A DNA stretch of 51,059 nucleotides, taken from Hondaea fermentalgiana. Its lineage: Eukaryota; Sar; Bigyra; Thraustochytrida; Thraustochytriidae. Each line of letters starts with the position of its first letter. Position 1 is the first letter of the stretch. The DNA is taken from assembly GCA_014084085.1 (NCBI GenBank), contig NPFB01000021.1, positions 373,863-424,921 of the forward strand, in the 5' to 3' direction. This document shows positions 28,732 to 37,904 of the stretch, piece after piece. The notes under the pieces were generated by a model. That model saw only the letters and a program-made list of their open reading frames with translations. It was not told the DNA's origin and ran no database searches. A program made the translations under genes and the position numbers.

Positions 28732-29907
28732 TCACAGCATCGAGCGCGCGAGAGGCACTCCAGGTTCCTCGAGCATTTTTTCAGACTTGGAAAGGCCGTC
28801 AAAGATCGTCTCCGGTTTTGCGCCCTCAAAGGCAATGCGGTGAATGTTGCAAAAGAGGGGAAAGTGGTCATCAGCATTGCCCTTGGGAAACTCTGCAGCG
28901 AGGACCTTGAAGACCTCGGCGCAAGTGAGCGTACCCTGGAGCTTTTGTCCGCCGAGGAGATCAGCCTCAATTTCCTCCCAGTTCTTGCTTCCAGCCACGA
29001 AAGCCTCGGCGCACTTGCGGTTGCGGCCTCCATAGCAAGTCGTGATGAGATCGGCGGCGCCGCACGACTGCAAGAGAATCTCCGTGGGAAACTCGCCGCT
29101 GCGCAGCTCGATGAAGCGTCCGATCTCCAAGAGGCCGATGCGGATGATGGCCGCCTTGGCGTTATTGCCGTAACCGAGACCGTCGCAGAAGCCAGCGCCA
29201 AGGGCGACAATATTTTTCAAAGCGCCGCAAAGCTCGACGGCATCCGAGTCGCGGACAGTGGTAACGTGAAACTTGGGGCGGTGAAAGACTTCTTGCAGCA
29301 CGCGGGCATGGCCGGCCGGGCCGCCGATGGTGGCCTCTGCAAAGTCGCCGTCGGCAATTTCGGAGGCTACATTTGCGCCCATGAGCGCCGAGACCTCGAT
29401 GCCGAGGCCCTTTCGGATGACATCCGAAACGAGGACGATGCCAGACTCGTCAAAGTCGATGCCCTTGATGAGGGAGATAGCGATGGCGTTTTTGGCCATG
29501 TTCTCCTTGATGGTCGGAAGAAGTCCCTCGAGGAACTGATGCGGGACCACAAAGATGAGCACGTCAGCGCCCTTGCAGGCGGTGGCCAGGTCGGATTCGG
29601 CCACGATGTTCTTGGGGAGCTTAACGCCCGGAAGGTACTTGACGTTTTCATGGTCCGTGTTCATGATCTCTGTGAGCTTGCGGCCCTCGACCTCCTCCTC
29701 GTGCACCCACATAAGGACCTCCTCCTTGAAGAGCTTGGGTTTTTCGGCGCAATTTTCTGCCACGAGGATGCCCGCGGTGCAGCCCCAGTTTCCGGACCCA
29801 ATGATGGAGACCTTGAGTGGTGGCTTGGGCATCTTGTCGTGTTCCTGTCGCTCGGCCTCTTCGCGGGCGCCGAGTCCCAGCGTCATTTGTTGGAGACGCT
29901 GCAGCAT
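28732..29907 (-). CDS. GPD1: glycerol-3-phosphate dehydrogenase, NAD-dependent
   Basis: This enzyme reduces dihydroxyacetone phosphate to sn-glycerol-3-phosphate with NADH, feeding glycerolipid synthesis and redox balance. The 391-residue product has the Rossmann loop VSIIGSGNWG (about residues 33-42), FVVPHQFLEGLLPTI, SLIKGID, MGANVASEIADGDFAEATIG, the catalytic segment CGALKNIVALGAGFCDGLGY, NAKAAIIRIGLLEI and DLITTCYGGRNRKCAEAF. These are all hallmarks of the eukaryotic cytosolic type. A second Met at residue 26 (ATG at 29832) is where most family members start, so the 25-residue N-terminal extension may be 5' UTR or a targeting sequence. The C-terminus is SML, a weak peroxisomal-signal-like tripeptide. 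Confidence 0.97.
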   Translation of the reverse strand: MLQRLQQMTLGLGAREEAERQEHDKMPKPPLKVSIIGSGNWGCTAGILVAENCAEKPKLFKEEVLMWVHEEEVEGRKLTEIMNTDHENVKYLPGVKLPKNIVAESDLATACKGADVLIFVVPHQFLEGLLPTIKENMAKNAIAISLIKGIDFDESGIVLVSDVIRKGLGIEVSALMGANVASEIADGDFAEATIGGPAGHARVLQEVFHRPKFHVTTVRDSDAVELCGALKNIVALGAGFCDGLGYGNNAKAAIIRIGLLEIGRFIELRSGEFPTEILLQSCGAADLITTCYGGRNRKCAEAFVAGSKNWEEIEADLLGGQKLQGTLTCAEVFKVLAAEFPKGNADDHFPLFCNIHRIAFEGAKPETIFDGLSKSEKMLEEPGVPLARSML

Positions 29908-31302
29908 TTTGCCTGCGCTCGTGGCTGGCTGGCTGGCTGGCTAAGTTAGCTGGCTAGCTAGCTCGCTGGGTGCTCCCGAGTGCTGCTCGCGTGCCTGTGC
30001 TGCTCGTGCGTCTGCGCGGCGGGAGTCCAGTCGCTGTGCTTGCTTGCTCCCAATCGACCTTGACTGCTCACAGTCACAGCCACCTCGAGCGAGGGGCTTC
30101 CCGCGGGCTCGGGTTCTGCCGCCGCACGACCGGCCTGCCTGCCTGCCTGCCTGCTGCCCTGCCTCGAGTCTGCGCCAGCTCGCTCGCTCGCTCGCTGCGC
30201 GCGCACGGGGGCTGGCTCCGCAGATTCTGTTCTGCCGGCGCTCGCGCGGAGCCGCCTCGCTGTCTCGTCTCGGCTCGGCTCGTCTCGTCTCGTCTCTGCC
30301 TTGCAAGAACCGCGCCCTCGCCAGGTAACAACCACAGGCAGGCTGTAGGGAGAGAGAGAGGTCTGCCTGCTTCCGCCTCGCCGAGGCCACCAACCCCGCC
30401 TCTCCGAGTCGCAGCGCCACCCGCGCGTTCCAAGCGCAGCGCAGCGCAGCGCCGCTCCGATCGCAGGCGAGCAAAGCGAGCAGAGCAACCTCGCGCTCGG
30501 GGCTGCGGCCCGAACTCGCGCGGCTGCGACGCCTCCGGCCGCTCCGAGGATACCGCGACGTGCTGCAGCTGCAGGCGCGGTGGGTGGAAAGAAAGGGAAA
30601 AGAACGCGGGTCCCAGACTTCCCGCCGCGCGCGACCAAGAATTCCGGGTCGGGCAGCTGCAGCTGCAGCTAGCGCGCCCGAAAGTACGAGGCCTACACGC
30701 GCGGCTTTGGGGCCTTCATGTCACGTGTTTGGCTCATTTCATGCAGCATGCAGATGCATGCATGCATGCTTGCTTGCATTTCTTCGTTCATTTATGCATT
30801 CATTCGTTCCCGCGCGCACAGACAGACAGGCGAGACTTCTTTCTTCCCGCGTGCGGTCAGCTCGCCCGCCCCCGGCCCGAGGCGTCGGCGAGATGTCGCC
30901 GACCGAAGCGGGCGCGCGGCAGCGGCTTTTATCTTTCTTCGCGCGCAGGGGTGGTGGTGGTGGCGGCGGCGGTGGTGGTTGAGTGCGCGCGTGCGTGCGT
31001 GCTCGCGGCATCGATCGCGCCATCGATCGCATCATCCATCGCAAGAAAGAGCCGAGTGCGAGAAAACACAGGTGAGCAGCGCCGCCGCGACCGCGACCCG
31101 GCCAGCGGACCTGCGCCTCTCGCCGCCGCGGCTGCGCAGCGCGGCCGAGTCCGCTTCCAGGACATCGTCGGCGCGGTGTAGCGGCAGCGGCCGAGCGAGG
31201 CCGGCAGGACGGAAGGAGTCGTCGAAGAGGAGATCGATGACCGCCCTTTTTTCAGAGTCTTGTCATTCACTCCCTTCTTGTCATTCCCTTCTTGTCATTC
31301 GC

Positions 31303-31304
31303 TC

Positions 31305-31356
<52 letters not shown>

Positions 31357-31366
31357 TCCTTCTTTC
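31303..31366. repeat. (CTTT)n microsatellite
   Basis: About fifteen tandem CTTT units with one break near the end. This is the complement of the GAAA type seen at the left edge of the window, so the genome seems to favour this motif. Confidence 0.97.
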
Positions 31367-31600
31367 ACGGGATCTCGTCCGTCCATTTCAACATCCAAGG
31401 CATTTCATAATCCTCGGATGCGCTTGCGTGCGCGCTTGCGTCGCAGCCCTCGCCTCGCGCGGGGCCGCGATGTCGGCGTGTCGGTCGCTGCGTCGGTCGT
31501 GTCGCCGTCGGCCGCGAGCCAGAGGCTGCAGCCCTCGAGGCACGGGGACCTGAGCGTGCGTGCTTGCGTTGACAGAGGCCGGGTCGACGTGCTTGGATGA

Positions 31601-31630
31601 GGACAAGGACAAGGACAAGGACAAGGACCA
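31601..31630. repeat. (GACAAG)n hexanucleotide repeat
   Basis: Five near-perfect GACAAG units in the GPD1/RTF2 divergent gap. Confidence 0.9.
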
Positions 31631-32505
31631 GGTTGTGGATGTTGTTGGAGGAGGCGGAGGAGGACTTTGACGTGCAAGTGGTATCATCCGAGTCCTGAGC
31701 TCGGAGATCAGCGTTGACATGGATTGCACCGTCGAAATGCAACAGCAACGCGCAAGCAAGCCAAGCCGCAGCTGCAGCCTGCAGCAGCCTGCAAGCCATG
31801 AGGCAAGGCGACCACCTCGATTGAAGAAAGAAAGAAAGCAAGCAAGCAAGCTGTGCCGTCGTCATGGCGCGTAAGCACCGGCGGGACGGGGACGCGCGGG
31901 ATCGGCACAATCGAGCCTCCCCTGCAGTGCAGAATGCAAGGATGAATGAAAGAACGCGTCCCAGCGGAGCAGAGCCGAGCGCCGATGCGACGCGAGGAGG
32001 TAGGTAGAAGTGGACCACTGTGTAATCGGGACGCGCGCCGCCGGCAATGCTATTCCTGGACACGCGGAGGCGCATCCCGTCGACCGCCCGCGCGGCCCAG
32101 GCCCGCGAAAGCGCGACAAGTACGAGCCAAACACGCACAGAGCGCGCGCGCGGCCACCTACCTGCCTGCGATCATACTTCCCCTGCATCGTCCTCGCCCT
32201 CGTCCTCGTCCCCGTCCGGGAGGGACCCTGTCCCCGATGGCGAAATGGCTCATTGAAGAAGAGCATCAAGAGTGACCACCAACACTGCCGCCGCCCATGC
32301 ATGCATGACAAGCACGGGGAGGGAGGGACGGAAAAGAGCATTTCATTTCGTGCGAGAGTGACTCTCTTTCCCGGCGCGCAGCGGCCAGAGCGGCGGCGCA
32401 GGGCACGAGCTTGCTCCCGAAGAAAGTCCTGACGCGCGCTCGTCCCGACGCGTGCCCTTCTCCCTCGCTCTCGCGCGCGCGCACGCGGAAAAACATCGCG
32501 AAACC

Positions 32506-32913
32506 ATGGGCGGCGACGGGGGCACGCTCGCCGTGAAGCGCGCGTACTTGCGCGGCGAGGGCCGTAACAAGGATCGGAGCCGGCAGAACGCAGAGAAGGC
32601 AGCGAGCGCAGAGCAGAGGGCCATCGCGCTCAGGCGTTGCAGTCTCTCGGGCGAGCCATTACGCGCTCCGGTGGTGTGCTGCGAGCTCGGGAACTTGTAC
32701 AACAAAGAGGCGGTGCTGCAGCGTCTGCTCGAAGGCCCGCCTTTGGAAGATGCATTCAGCCACATTAAGATGAAGGAGATGATCAACTGCGTACTGACGC
32801 CCAACCCGGCCTTTGCTTCATCCCAAAAGAGCCATTCTTCCGCATCATCGTCATCCTCAACATCGACAACACGATCAGGAGCAGAAACAGCGACATCGGC
32901 GACAGACACAAAG

Positions 32914-32995
<82 letters not shown>

Positions 32996-33342
32996 ATTCT
33001 CTGACCTTTTGGTCGGACACGGACGCGGGACCCGCAGCGTTTATCTGCCCCGTAACCCAGCTCGAGATGAACGGCAACCATCCGTTCGTCTGCTTGTATC
33101 CGTCGGGCCGAGTTCTCAGCAACAAGGCCTTGACCGAAGTTCCAGAAACACGCGAAGGCGAACGAATCATCCCATTGAACCCATCGTCGGAGGAACGGGC
33201 TACTTTGTTGGAAAGTCTACTTGCCAGACGCAAGGAAGCCAAACTTGAGCGCAAAAAGAGCAAAAAGAGCAAGAAACGAATTGCTAGCGGCAACCCTGAA
33301 AAGGACGAGAATGCCGAAATGGAGAAAAAAAGGAAGAGCTGA
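32506..33342 (+). CDS. RTF2: replication termination factor 2 (Rtf2) family
   Basis: Rtf2 is a nuclear factor. In fission yeast it supports fork arrest, and in other eukaryotes it affects splicing and replisome regulation. The 278-residue product begins with the diagnostic MGGDGGTLAVKRAYL. It has the two RING/U-box-like halves: RRCSLSGEPLRAPVVCCELG (about residues 44-63) and FICPVTQLEMNGNHPFVCLY (about 180-199). IIPLNPSSEERATLLESLL and a Lys-rich nuclear-type tail follow. The cysteines usually found in the CGCV segment of the second half are missing (YPSGRVLSNKAL), so one zinc site may be lost. A Ser/Thr and poly-Ala linker (about 105-165) encoded by a GCA run separates the halves. The ATG at 32506 gives the conserved N-terminus. 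Confidence 0.93.
32916..32994 (+). repeat. (GCA)n/(ACAGCA)n tract, poly-Ala in RTF2
   Basis: About 26 triplets of GCA with ACA interruptions in the 3' half encode Ala and alternating Thr-Ala in the linker of Rtf2. In another frame the same bases would be poly-Gln. Length polymorphism is likely. Confidence 0.96.
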
Positions 33343-33520
33343 AAAAACTTTCTCTCCATGCTTGGGCCTGCCCTGGTTGCCGTCGTCACGCGCTCTTCTT
33401 TTTTAAAATCCATTTGTTTCCTTAGTTCCTGTCCTGTCAGGTAGGTAGCAAAAGCAGGCATTGTCGCCGCCGCGCGAGAGTTCTGCTCTCTCTACACTTG
33501 TCTGGATACGCAACAACATC

Positions 33521-34541
33521 TCACTTTTGCGCTTGATCTGTAGGATCTGCAAAGTTGCTTGATAGCTTGCTTAGCACGTGGTCTTCGTACGTGGTGCCGT
33601 CAGGGAGAATGGGTGCGTGAAGGTTCGGCTCAAAAAAGAACGGGAGCGAGACACGATCTCTGTCGCGCGGTGCCAGGACACGATGAGGCGTTGCCTTGAA
33701 GTATCCGCCGGTCCAGAAGTCAAGCACGTCTCCGATATTCACCACCAAACAGTCAGGAACAGGATCGACATGCTCCCACGCGCCGTTTTCGCGTCGTATC
33801 TGCAAACATCCCGGCGTGTCGTCCTGGAGGATCATTGTCAAGAGACCGTAGTCGCGATGCTCACCCACGCCCTGCTCTTCGACGCCAGTTGGCGAACTCG
33901 CCGGTGGGTATCTGATTGCACGCATAATCCAGAAGGGATCGTCGTACATTTCCGGCAGGTTCATAATGCCGTGGGCCTCTTCCTGCGTGCAAGTCTCACG
34001 AAGACCGTCGTCAACTTTCGCCATAATTCTAAATCCCAAGTCTGTCATTGCATCAGCGTACGCTGTGAAAGCAGTACGCAGCCCAGGTGCTTCTTCCTCG
34101 GTTGGCCAGAGGTTCGCCTTGTGCATAAAGTGTGCCGGGTCATCATCGACTCTTGATCCTTTTCCTGCCATGGGGATTTCGCGCATCAAATCGAGCCCTT
34201 CGTGCTGATCGGCCTTGCCTTGCGTCACGTTTTGTCCGCACACCTGAAATCCGCGAAAGCCTGTCGCAGCCCCTTGCAACATGATGCGCTCCTTTGCTTT
34301 GCGTGGCAGCGCAAAAACTTTGCGACTTTGCGCGAGGGCTTCTTCAAGCACACGGCTCTCCACACCGTGATCTCTCAAGACGAGAAAACCATGGCCTCGA
34401 AGGGCTTGCACGAATTCTGTAGCCTACGCAGGTGCGCTCGACGGGTCAACCATGCTCGGTTAGTCGTCCTACTTTCGCAAGATACTCGTTGTTTTCGGCA
34501 CGTACAGAGCTGCGTGCGAGCGACACAGTCGGGACCCCCAT
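33521..34541 (-). CDS. 2-oxoglutarate/Fe(II) dioxygenase (IPNS-like), two exons
   Basis: This is a soluble non-haem iron oxygenase of the isopenicillin-N-synthase/gibberellin-oxidase type. Exon 1 is 34541-34473; a 49-nt GT-AG intron spans 34472-34424; exon 2 is 34423-33521. Without the intron, exon 2 has no ATG before the conserved LRGHGFLVLRDHG and meets a stop just upstream. Splicing joins VRAENNEYLAK to ATEFVQALRGHGF and gives a full 323-residue protein. The iron ligands are H212 and D214 (GEHRDYGLL) and H270 (KATPHRVL). R280 and S282 (RVS) bind 2-oxoglutarate. VVNIGDVLDFWTGG and LPFFFEPN are typical. The substrate is unknown. It converges on RTF2, 178 bases away. Confidence 0.92.
34424..34472 (-). 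other. 49-nt spliceosomal intron
   Basis: The donor is GTAGGA after AAA and the acceptor is CTGCGTAG before GCT. A CTAAC-type branch sequence (GACTAAC) is present. The intron contains an in-frame stop and its removal restores the N-terminus of the dioxygenase in phase 0. Its size matches the other clear intron signal at 3212-3163. Confidence 0.85.
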
Positions 34542-35291
34542 GCCAACGCCAGTTGCTCTCCACCGGTCCTCGCGCACGGTGTCCGTCCAGCCAGCGGTCA
34601 AAGCGGTCGCCACGCTCAAGGGTCGAAAGAAAGTCTGTTTACTGCGAAAGAAAACTCGCACTGCACTTCGGGCCGACGCTGCATACTTGGCAGCACGTTT
34701 GGTTTGATTAAGGGTATAGAGGGGCCCAAAAAAGATATTTTTTCTTGATGCGTCATGAAGCTTGATGCTTGTATAACCAGGGCCTTTTGCAAAGCGGATG
34801 GAGCCTTTTGCAAAGTGGATGGAGACTTTGCAAAGCGGATGGAACCTTTTGCAGCAAGCCAGAGCTCGAGTAACATGAGCCACGCCAGTCTTCTACAAAA
34901 AAGAAAGCTTGGCCTAGGTATGTGTGCAACTTCCACGGCAGCACACCACGCCTACAATCCAAAGAACCAGTCTAGACGTGGCTATACAGACGTGACGCAG
35001 GCGCCCAGCGTTTCTACACTAGGCCAGTGGGCTTCCTTGCTGACTGCCAAACAACACAGACATATGATTCCGTTCCATTTCCCCTTTTGGATTTTTTAGC
35101 AAGAGAAGATTGACAGCGATTGACAGTTACAATGAGTCCCAAAGATCGCGTGGCGAAGCCGAGAGAAGTAAGTCCAAAGCCAGAAAGCCGCGCGTTGCAG
35201 GACGCGCAGGGAGGAGGAGGAGACGGAGAGGCGGAGCGGACGAGGACGCCGCGCCCGCCGCATACACAGATTGATCGAGATTGCCGCGACG
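34542..35291. promoter_or_regulatory. divergent promoter region (dioxygenase / glutaminase-like)
   Basis: This 750-base region holds a 21-nt tandem repeat at 34783-34858 (annotated separately). The rest shows no domain-bearing frame. The last 100 bases before the downstream start are purine-rich. Confidence 0.45.
34783..34858. repeat. three and a half tandem copies of a 21-nt unit
   Basis: Units start at 34783, 34804, 34825 and (partial) 34845. The core is CCTTTTGCAAAG(C/T)GGATGGA; the third copy has lost one base. The array lies 242 bases upstream of the dioxygenase start and 434 upstream of the glutaminase-like start. Its position suggests a binding-site array, but that is inference. Confidence 0.9.
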
Positions 35292-37577
35292 ATGGACCAC
35301 ACGTACGTACGCCTGGAGGAAGCCAAGGCGGAGGCGCAGCCAACGCAACAACAGCCTCTTTCATGGCGTCGACGGGGCAGGCAGCTGGGCCTCACGACCC
35401 TCGCGGCGGTCTGTGTGACTGCGATCACGGTCTTCTTCTGCGGAGCTTGCCCAGAGGGCCTGCAGCGTCTGGTCCTTGCCAAGAATGATGGCCCGGTGGC
35501 GTTCCAGCCGCCGACCATCCCGTTGCTCATGCTCGATCCGTACTTTCAGGTGCACATGATGGCGGAAAAGGCCACAGACGACGTGACGCGAGGATGGTAC
35601 AGCGATATGCGAGAGATGCAGGGTATGATCCGCGTTGACGGAACCTCGTACCGCTTTCTCGGCGCCTGCACCGTAAACAGCGACGATTGCCCTGCACCCA
35701 TGGAGCAAGTGAGCGTCGACATCGGGACCGTGCGCACCGACTTTGTCTTTCATGACCCCCAAGGACGCGTTGAGCTGCGCGTCACGTACATGGGAACGCC
35801 CTACACGGATGACGAGGAGCTTTTCGCGCGCCCGGTGGGCTACGTCGTACATGACGTTGAGAGTCTTGATGGCAACGACCACGATGTGCAGCTCTACCTC
35901 GACGCCTCGGCCGAACACGCCACCTTTGAAGCTGACGATGTGGTCGAGTGGGACGGCTGGGAGCAATCTGGACTCAAGGGCATCCGTGTAGGCACTGTTG
36001 CGCAGCAATTTCTCCATCGCCACGGCGACAAGGTTAATTTGGACTGGGGCTTCCTTCACCTGGCTGCGCAGCCGAGCGCAGTGGACTCGGAACACAAGGA
36101 CGCCGAGGGGACCCATCAGCCGCTGACCATCGTACGGGGTGGAGGTGCCTTGGACAACCGCGCAGATTTTATCTCCACCGGGCACGTATCTCGCACGCCG
36201 GATCAGGGCAACCCACGTCCGTGTGGTGAGGGCGCCGAAGAGGACAAGACGATCATTTCGGTGAGCCAGGATATGCAAACGGTGAACGAAGCGAAGCGTC
36301 ACGTTGTCCTTGTTGCATACGATGATGTCTACGCGGTCAAGTATTACGGACATAAGCTCAAGGGATTCTGGCGCGAAAAATACAACTCGATCCAGGAGGC
36401 CATGGGCGACGCCATCAAGGAGACGGATGCGATGATGGCCAAGGGCGCCGCGCATGACGCATCCGAGGTCGAAAAGCTCACCAAGGCGGGCGGTGCCGAG
36501 TACGCGGCGGTGACGCGCATTGCTTACCGTCAGACGATGGCAGCGCTCAAGCTCGTGTGGAACGAGGACCTCGGCACCACCTGGATGTTTCTCAAGGAGA
36601 TAAGCACGAATGGCGACATGAACACCGTCGACGTGGTGTATCCGGCAAGTCCGGCGCTTCTTTACCATAACCCAATGCTCTTGCAAAAGCTCCTCGTGCC
36701 GATGCTCAGCTTTGCCAACAATGAGACTTCCATGGAGTACAGTAAACCCTTCTCCCCGCACGAACTTGGCGTTTACCCTGTGGCTGACCACGGCACCAAG
36801 GCGCAGGAGCCCATGCCCATGGAAAATACAGGCAACATGTTTTTCATGATTCTCGCCATCCTCCAGCGCTCGCAAGATCATGCCTGGGTCGAGCCGTACT
36901 ACCCAATGCTGAAAACGTGGGCAGATTACCTCAACTCCACGCTTCCGTTTCCAGAGCATCAGCTCTGCACAGATGACTTCCGAGGACCGCTTGGAAACAA
37001 CACGAACCTCGCTGCAAAGGGCATCGTCGCTCTTGAGGCCTTTGCGGAGATTTGCCATACTCTCGATCGCGCGGATTGCGCGGCATACTCGACGGCGGCC
37101 GTTCATCACGCCGAGGTTTGGACTGCTCTCGCCCGCGAGACGGTCCCGATGCCCCACACGCGTCTTGCCTATGGTGACGAAGGCTCGTTTAGCATCGTAT
37201 ACAACCTTCTCTGGCAGCGTTTGCTGCAACTCGGGGCCAAGCCGTTCGCGAATTATGACGATCTCGCTGCTGAGGAGGTTCGCTTTTATCTGAGCATCGC
37301 GAACGCATATGGCACCCCCATGGACTCGCGCGACCACATGGTCAAGACGGACTGGCTTTCTTGGGCGGCGGCGATGGCTGAGGAAAAGGCGGACTTTGAG
37401 CGTCTCTTTCATGGCATCTTCCGCTTCTTCAATGAGAGCACCGTGCGAGTTCCGCTGTCGGATTTTTACAATACTGTGACGGCGGGGCCTATCTTGCACG
37501 GCTTTCGCGACCGGCCTGTTATTGGTGCATTGTATGCGAAAATGCTGCTGCACTCCACGGAAGGCGAGGCGAAGTAA
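35292..37577 (+). CDS. membrane-anchored glutaminase-like protein (GtaA/DUF4965 type)
   Basis: The 761-residue product has a short cytosolic N-terminus and an uncleaved-signal-like TM helix at about residues 30-52 (LTTLAAVCVTAITVFFCGAC). A large extracytoplasmic domain follows. Matches to fungal glutaminase A-type proteins include PPTIPLLMLDPYFQVHMMAE, MQGMIRVDGTSYRFLGAC, IAYRQTMAALKLVWN, HELGVYPVADHG, PMPMENTGNMFFMILAIL, WADYLNSTLPFPEHQLCTDD and NNTNLAAKGIVALEAFAEIC. The family converts glutamine to glutamate and ammonia outside the cytosol, or acts on related substrates; the activity here is inferred. A long antisense frame covers the whole gene and is a composition effect. Start: the ATG at 35292 is the first in frame; upstream codons begin with TTG. 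Confidence 0.88.
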   Translation: MDHTYVRLEEAKAEAQPTQQQPLSWRRRGRQLGLTTLAAVCVTAITVFFCGACPEGLQRLVLAKNDGPVAFQPPTIPLLMLDPYFQVHMMAEKATDDVTRGWYSDMREMQGMIRVDGTSYRFLGACTVNSDDCPAPMEQVSVDIGTVRTDFVFHDPQGRVELRVTYMGTPYTDDEELFARPVGYVVHDVESLDGNDHDVQLYLDASAEHATFEADDVVEWDGWEQSGLKGIRVGTVAQQFLHRHGDKVNLDWGFLHLAAQPSAVDSEHKDAEGTHQPLTIVRGGGALDNRADFISTGHVSRTPDQGNPRPCGEGAEEDKTIISVSQDMQTVNEAKRHVVLVAYDDVYAVKYYGHKLKGFWREKYNSIQEAMGDAIKETDAMMAKGAAHDASEVEKLTKAGGAEYAAVTRIAYRQTMAALKLVWNEDLGTTWMFLKEISTNGDMNTVDVVYPASPALLYHNPMLLQKLLVPMLSFANNETSMEYSKPFSPHELGVYPVADHGTKAQEPMPMENTGNMFFMILAILQRSQDHAWVEPYYPMLKTWADYLNSTLPFPEHQLCTDDFRGPLGNNTNLAAKGIVALEAFAEICHTLDRADCAAYSTAAVHHAEVWTALARETVPMPHTRLAYGDEGSFSIVYNLLWQRLLQLGAKPFANYDDLAAEEVRFYLSIANAYGTPMDSRDHMVKTDWLSWAAAMAEEKADFERLFHGIFRFFNESTVRVPLSDFYNTVTAGPILHGFRDRPVIGALYAKMLLHSTEGEAK

Positions 37578-37904
37578 GAGAGAGAAGGGCATAATTTCCT
37601 ATCCCTCTCTTTCTTGTCTCTCTATTTTGCCCGGGAAAGCCGAATCGGTGATCCCGTCTTTTGGAAGTGATAGAATGTCAGGATCCTTTATATTTCTTTT
37701 AGCTTTTTGCGAGATCTTGGAAACCAGCTCGTGGTCTGCGACTGATTCGAAACAGGCGTGCGAGTCCTCACTGTCTGAGTGTCATACACGACCCCTTTCT
37801 CTTTGACAGCACACCTCACATGCGCGCGCCCACAAGAATGCTTGCTTGTTTTCTCCCTTTCAAGAGAAGAGCAAGCAAAGCATACGGCATAAAACTAACC
37901 TCAA
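37578..37904. other. convergent 3' intergenic region
   Basis: CT-rich just after the glutaminase-like stop, then of mixed composition. It holds the 3' UTRs of two convergent genes. Nothing else is seen. Confidence 0.45.

Larger units (their letters stand above)
29908..32505. promoter_or_regulatory. long divergent region rich in simple repeats
   Basis: These 2.6 kb separate glycerol-3-phosphate dehydrogenase and Rtf2. Repeats include (GGCT)n at about 29922-29943, TCGTCTCG repeats near 30265-30295, (GGT/GGC)n near 30951-30980, (CTTT)n at 31303-31366, (GACAAG)n at 31601-31630 and GAAA/GCAA runs near 31823-31850. Open frames up to 400 codons exist, but they are Arg/Ala/Ser low complexity and appear on both strands at once. 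I see no supported gene. Its length suggests a complex promoter or an undetected non-coding transcript. Confidence 0.5.

Noticed and set aside
29970..31181. A 403-codon plus-strand frame between GPD1 and RTF2
   Set aside because: The translation is Arg/Ala/Ser/Pro low complexity, equally long frames overlap it on the other strand, and it spans simple repeats.
31365..32138. A 257-codon minus-strand frame
   Set aside because: It includes a Leu-Val run made by the GACAAG repeat and otherwise Arg/Ala-rich sequence; no domain.
35361..37592. A 743-codon minus-strand frame covering the whole glutaminase-like gene
   Set aside because: It is an exact antisense shadow of a gene with clear family motifs. 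In GC-rich coding DNA the antisense frame often lacks stops, and its translation shows no domain.
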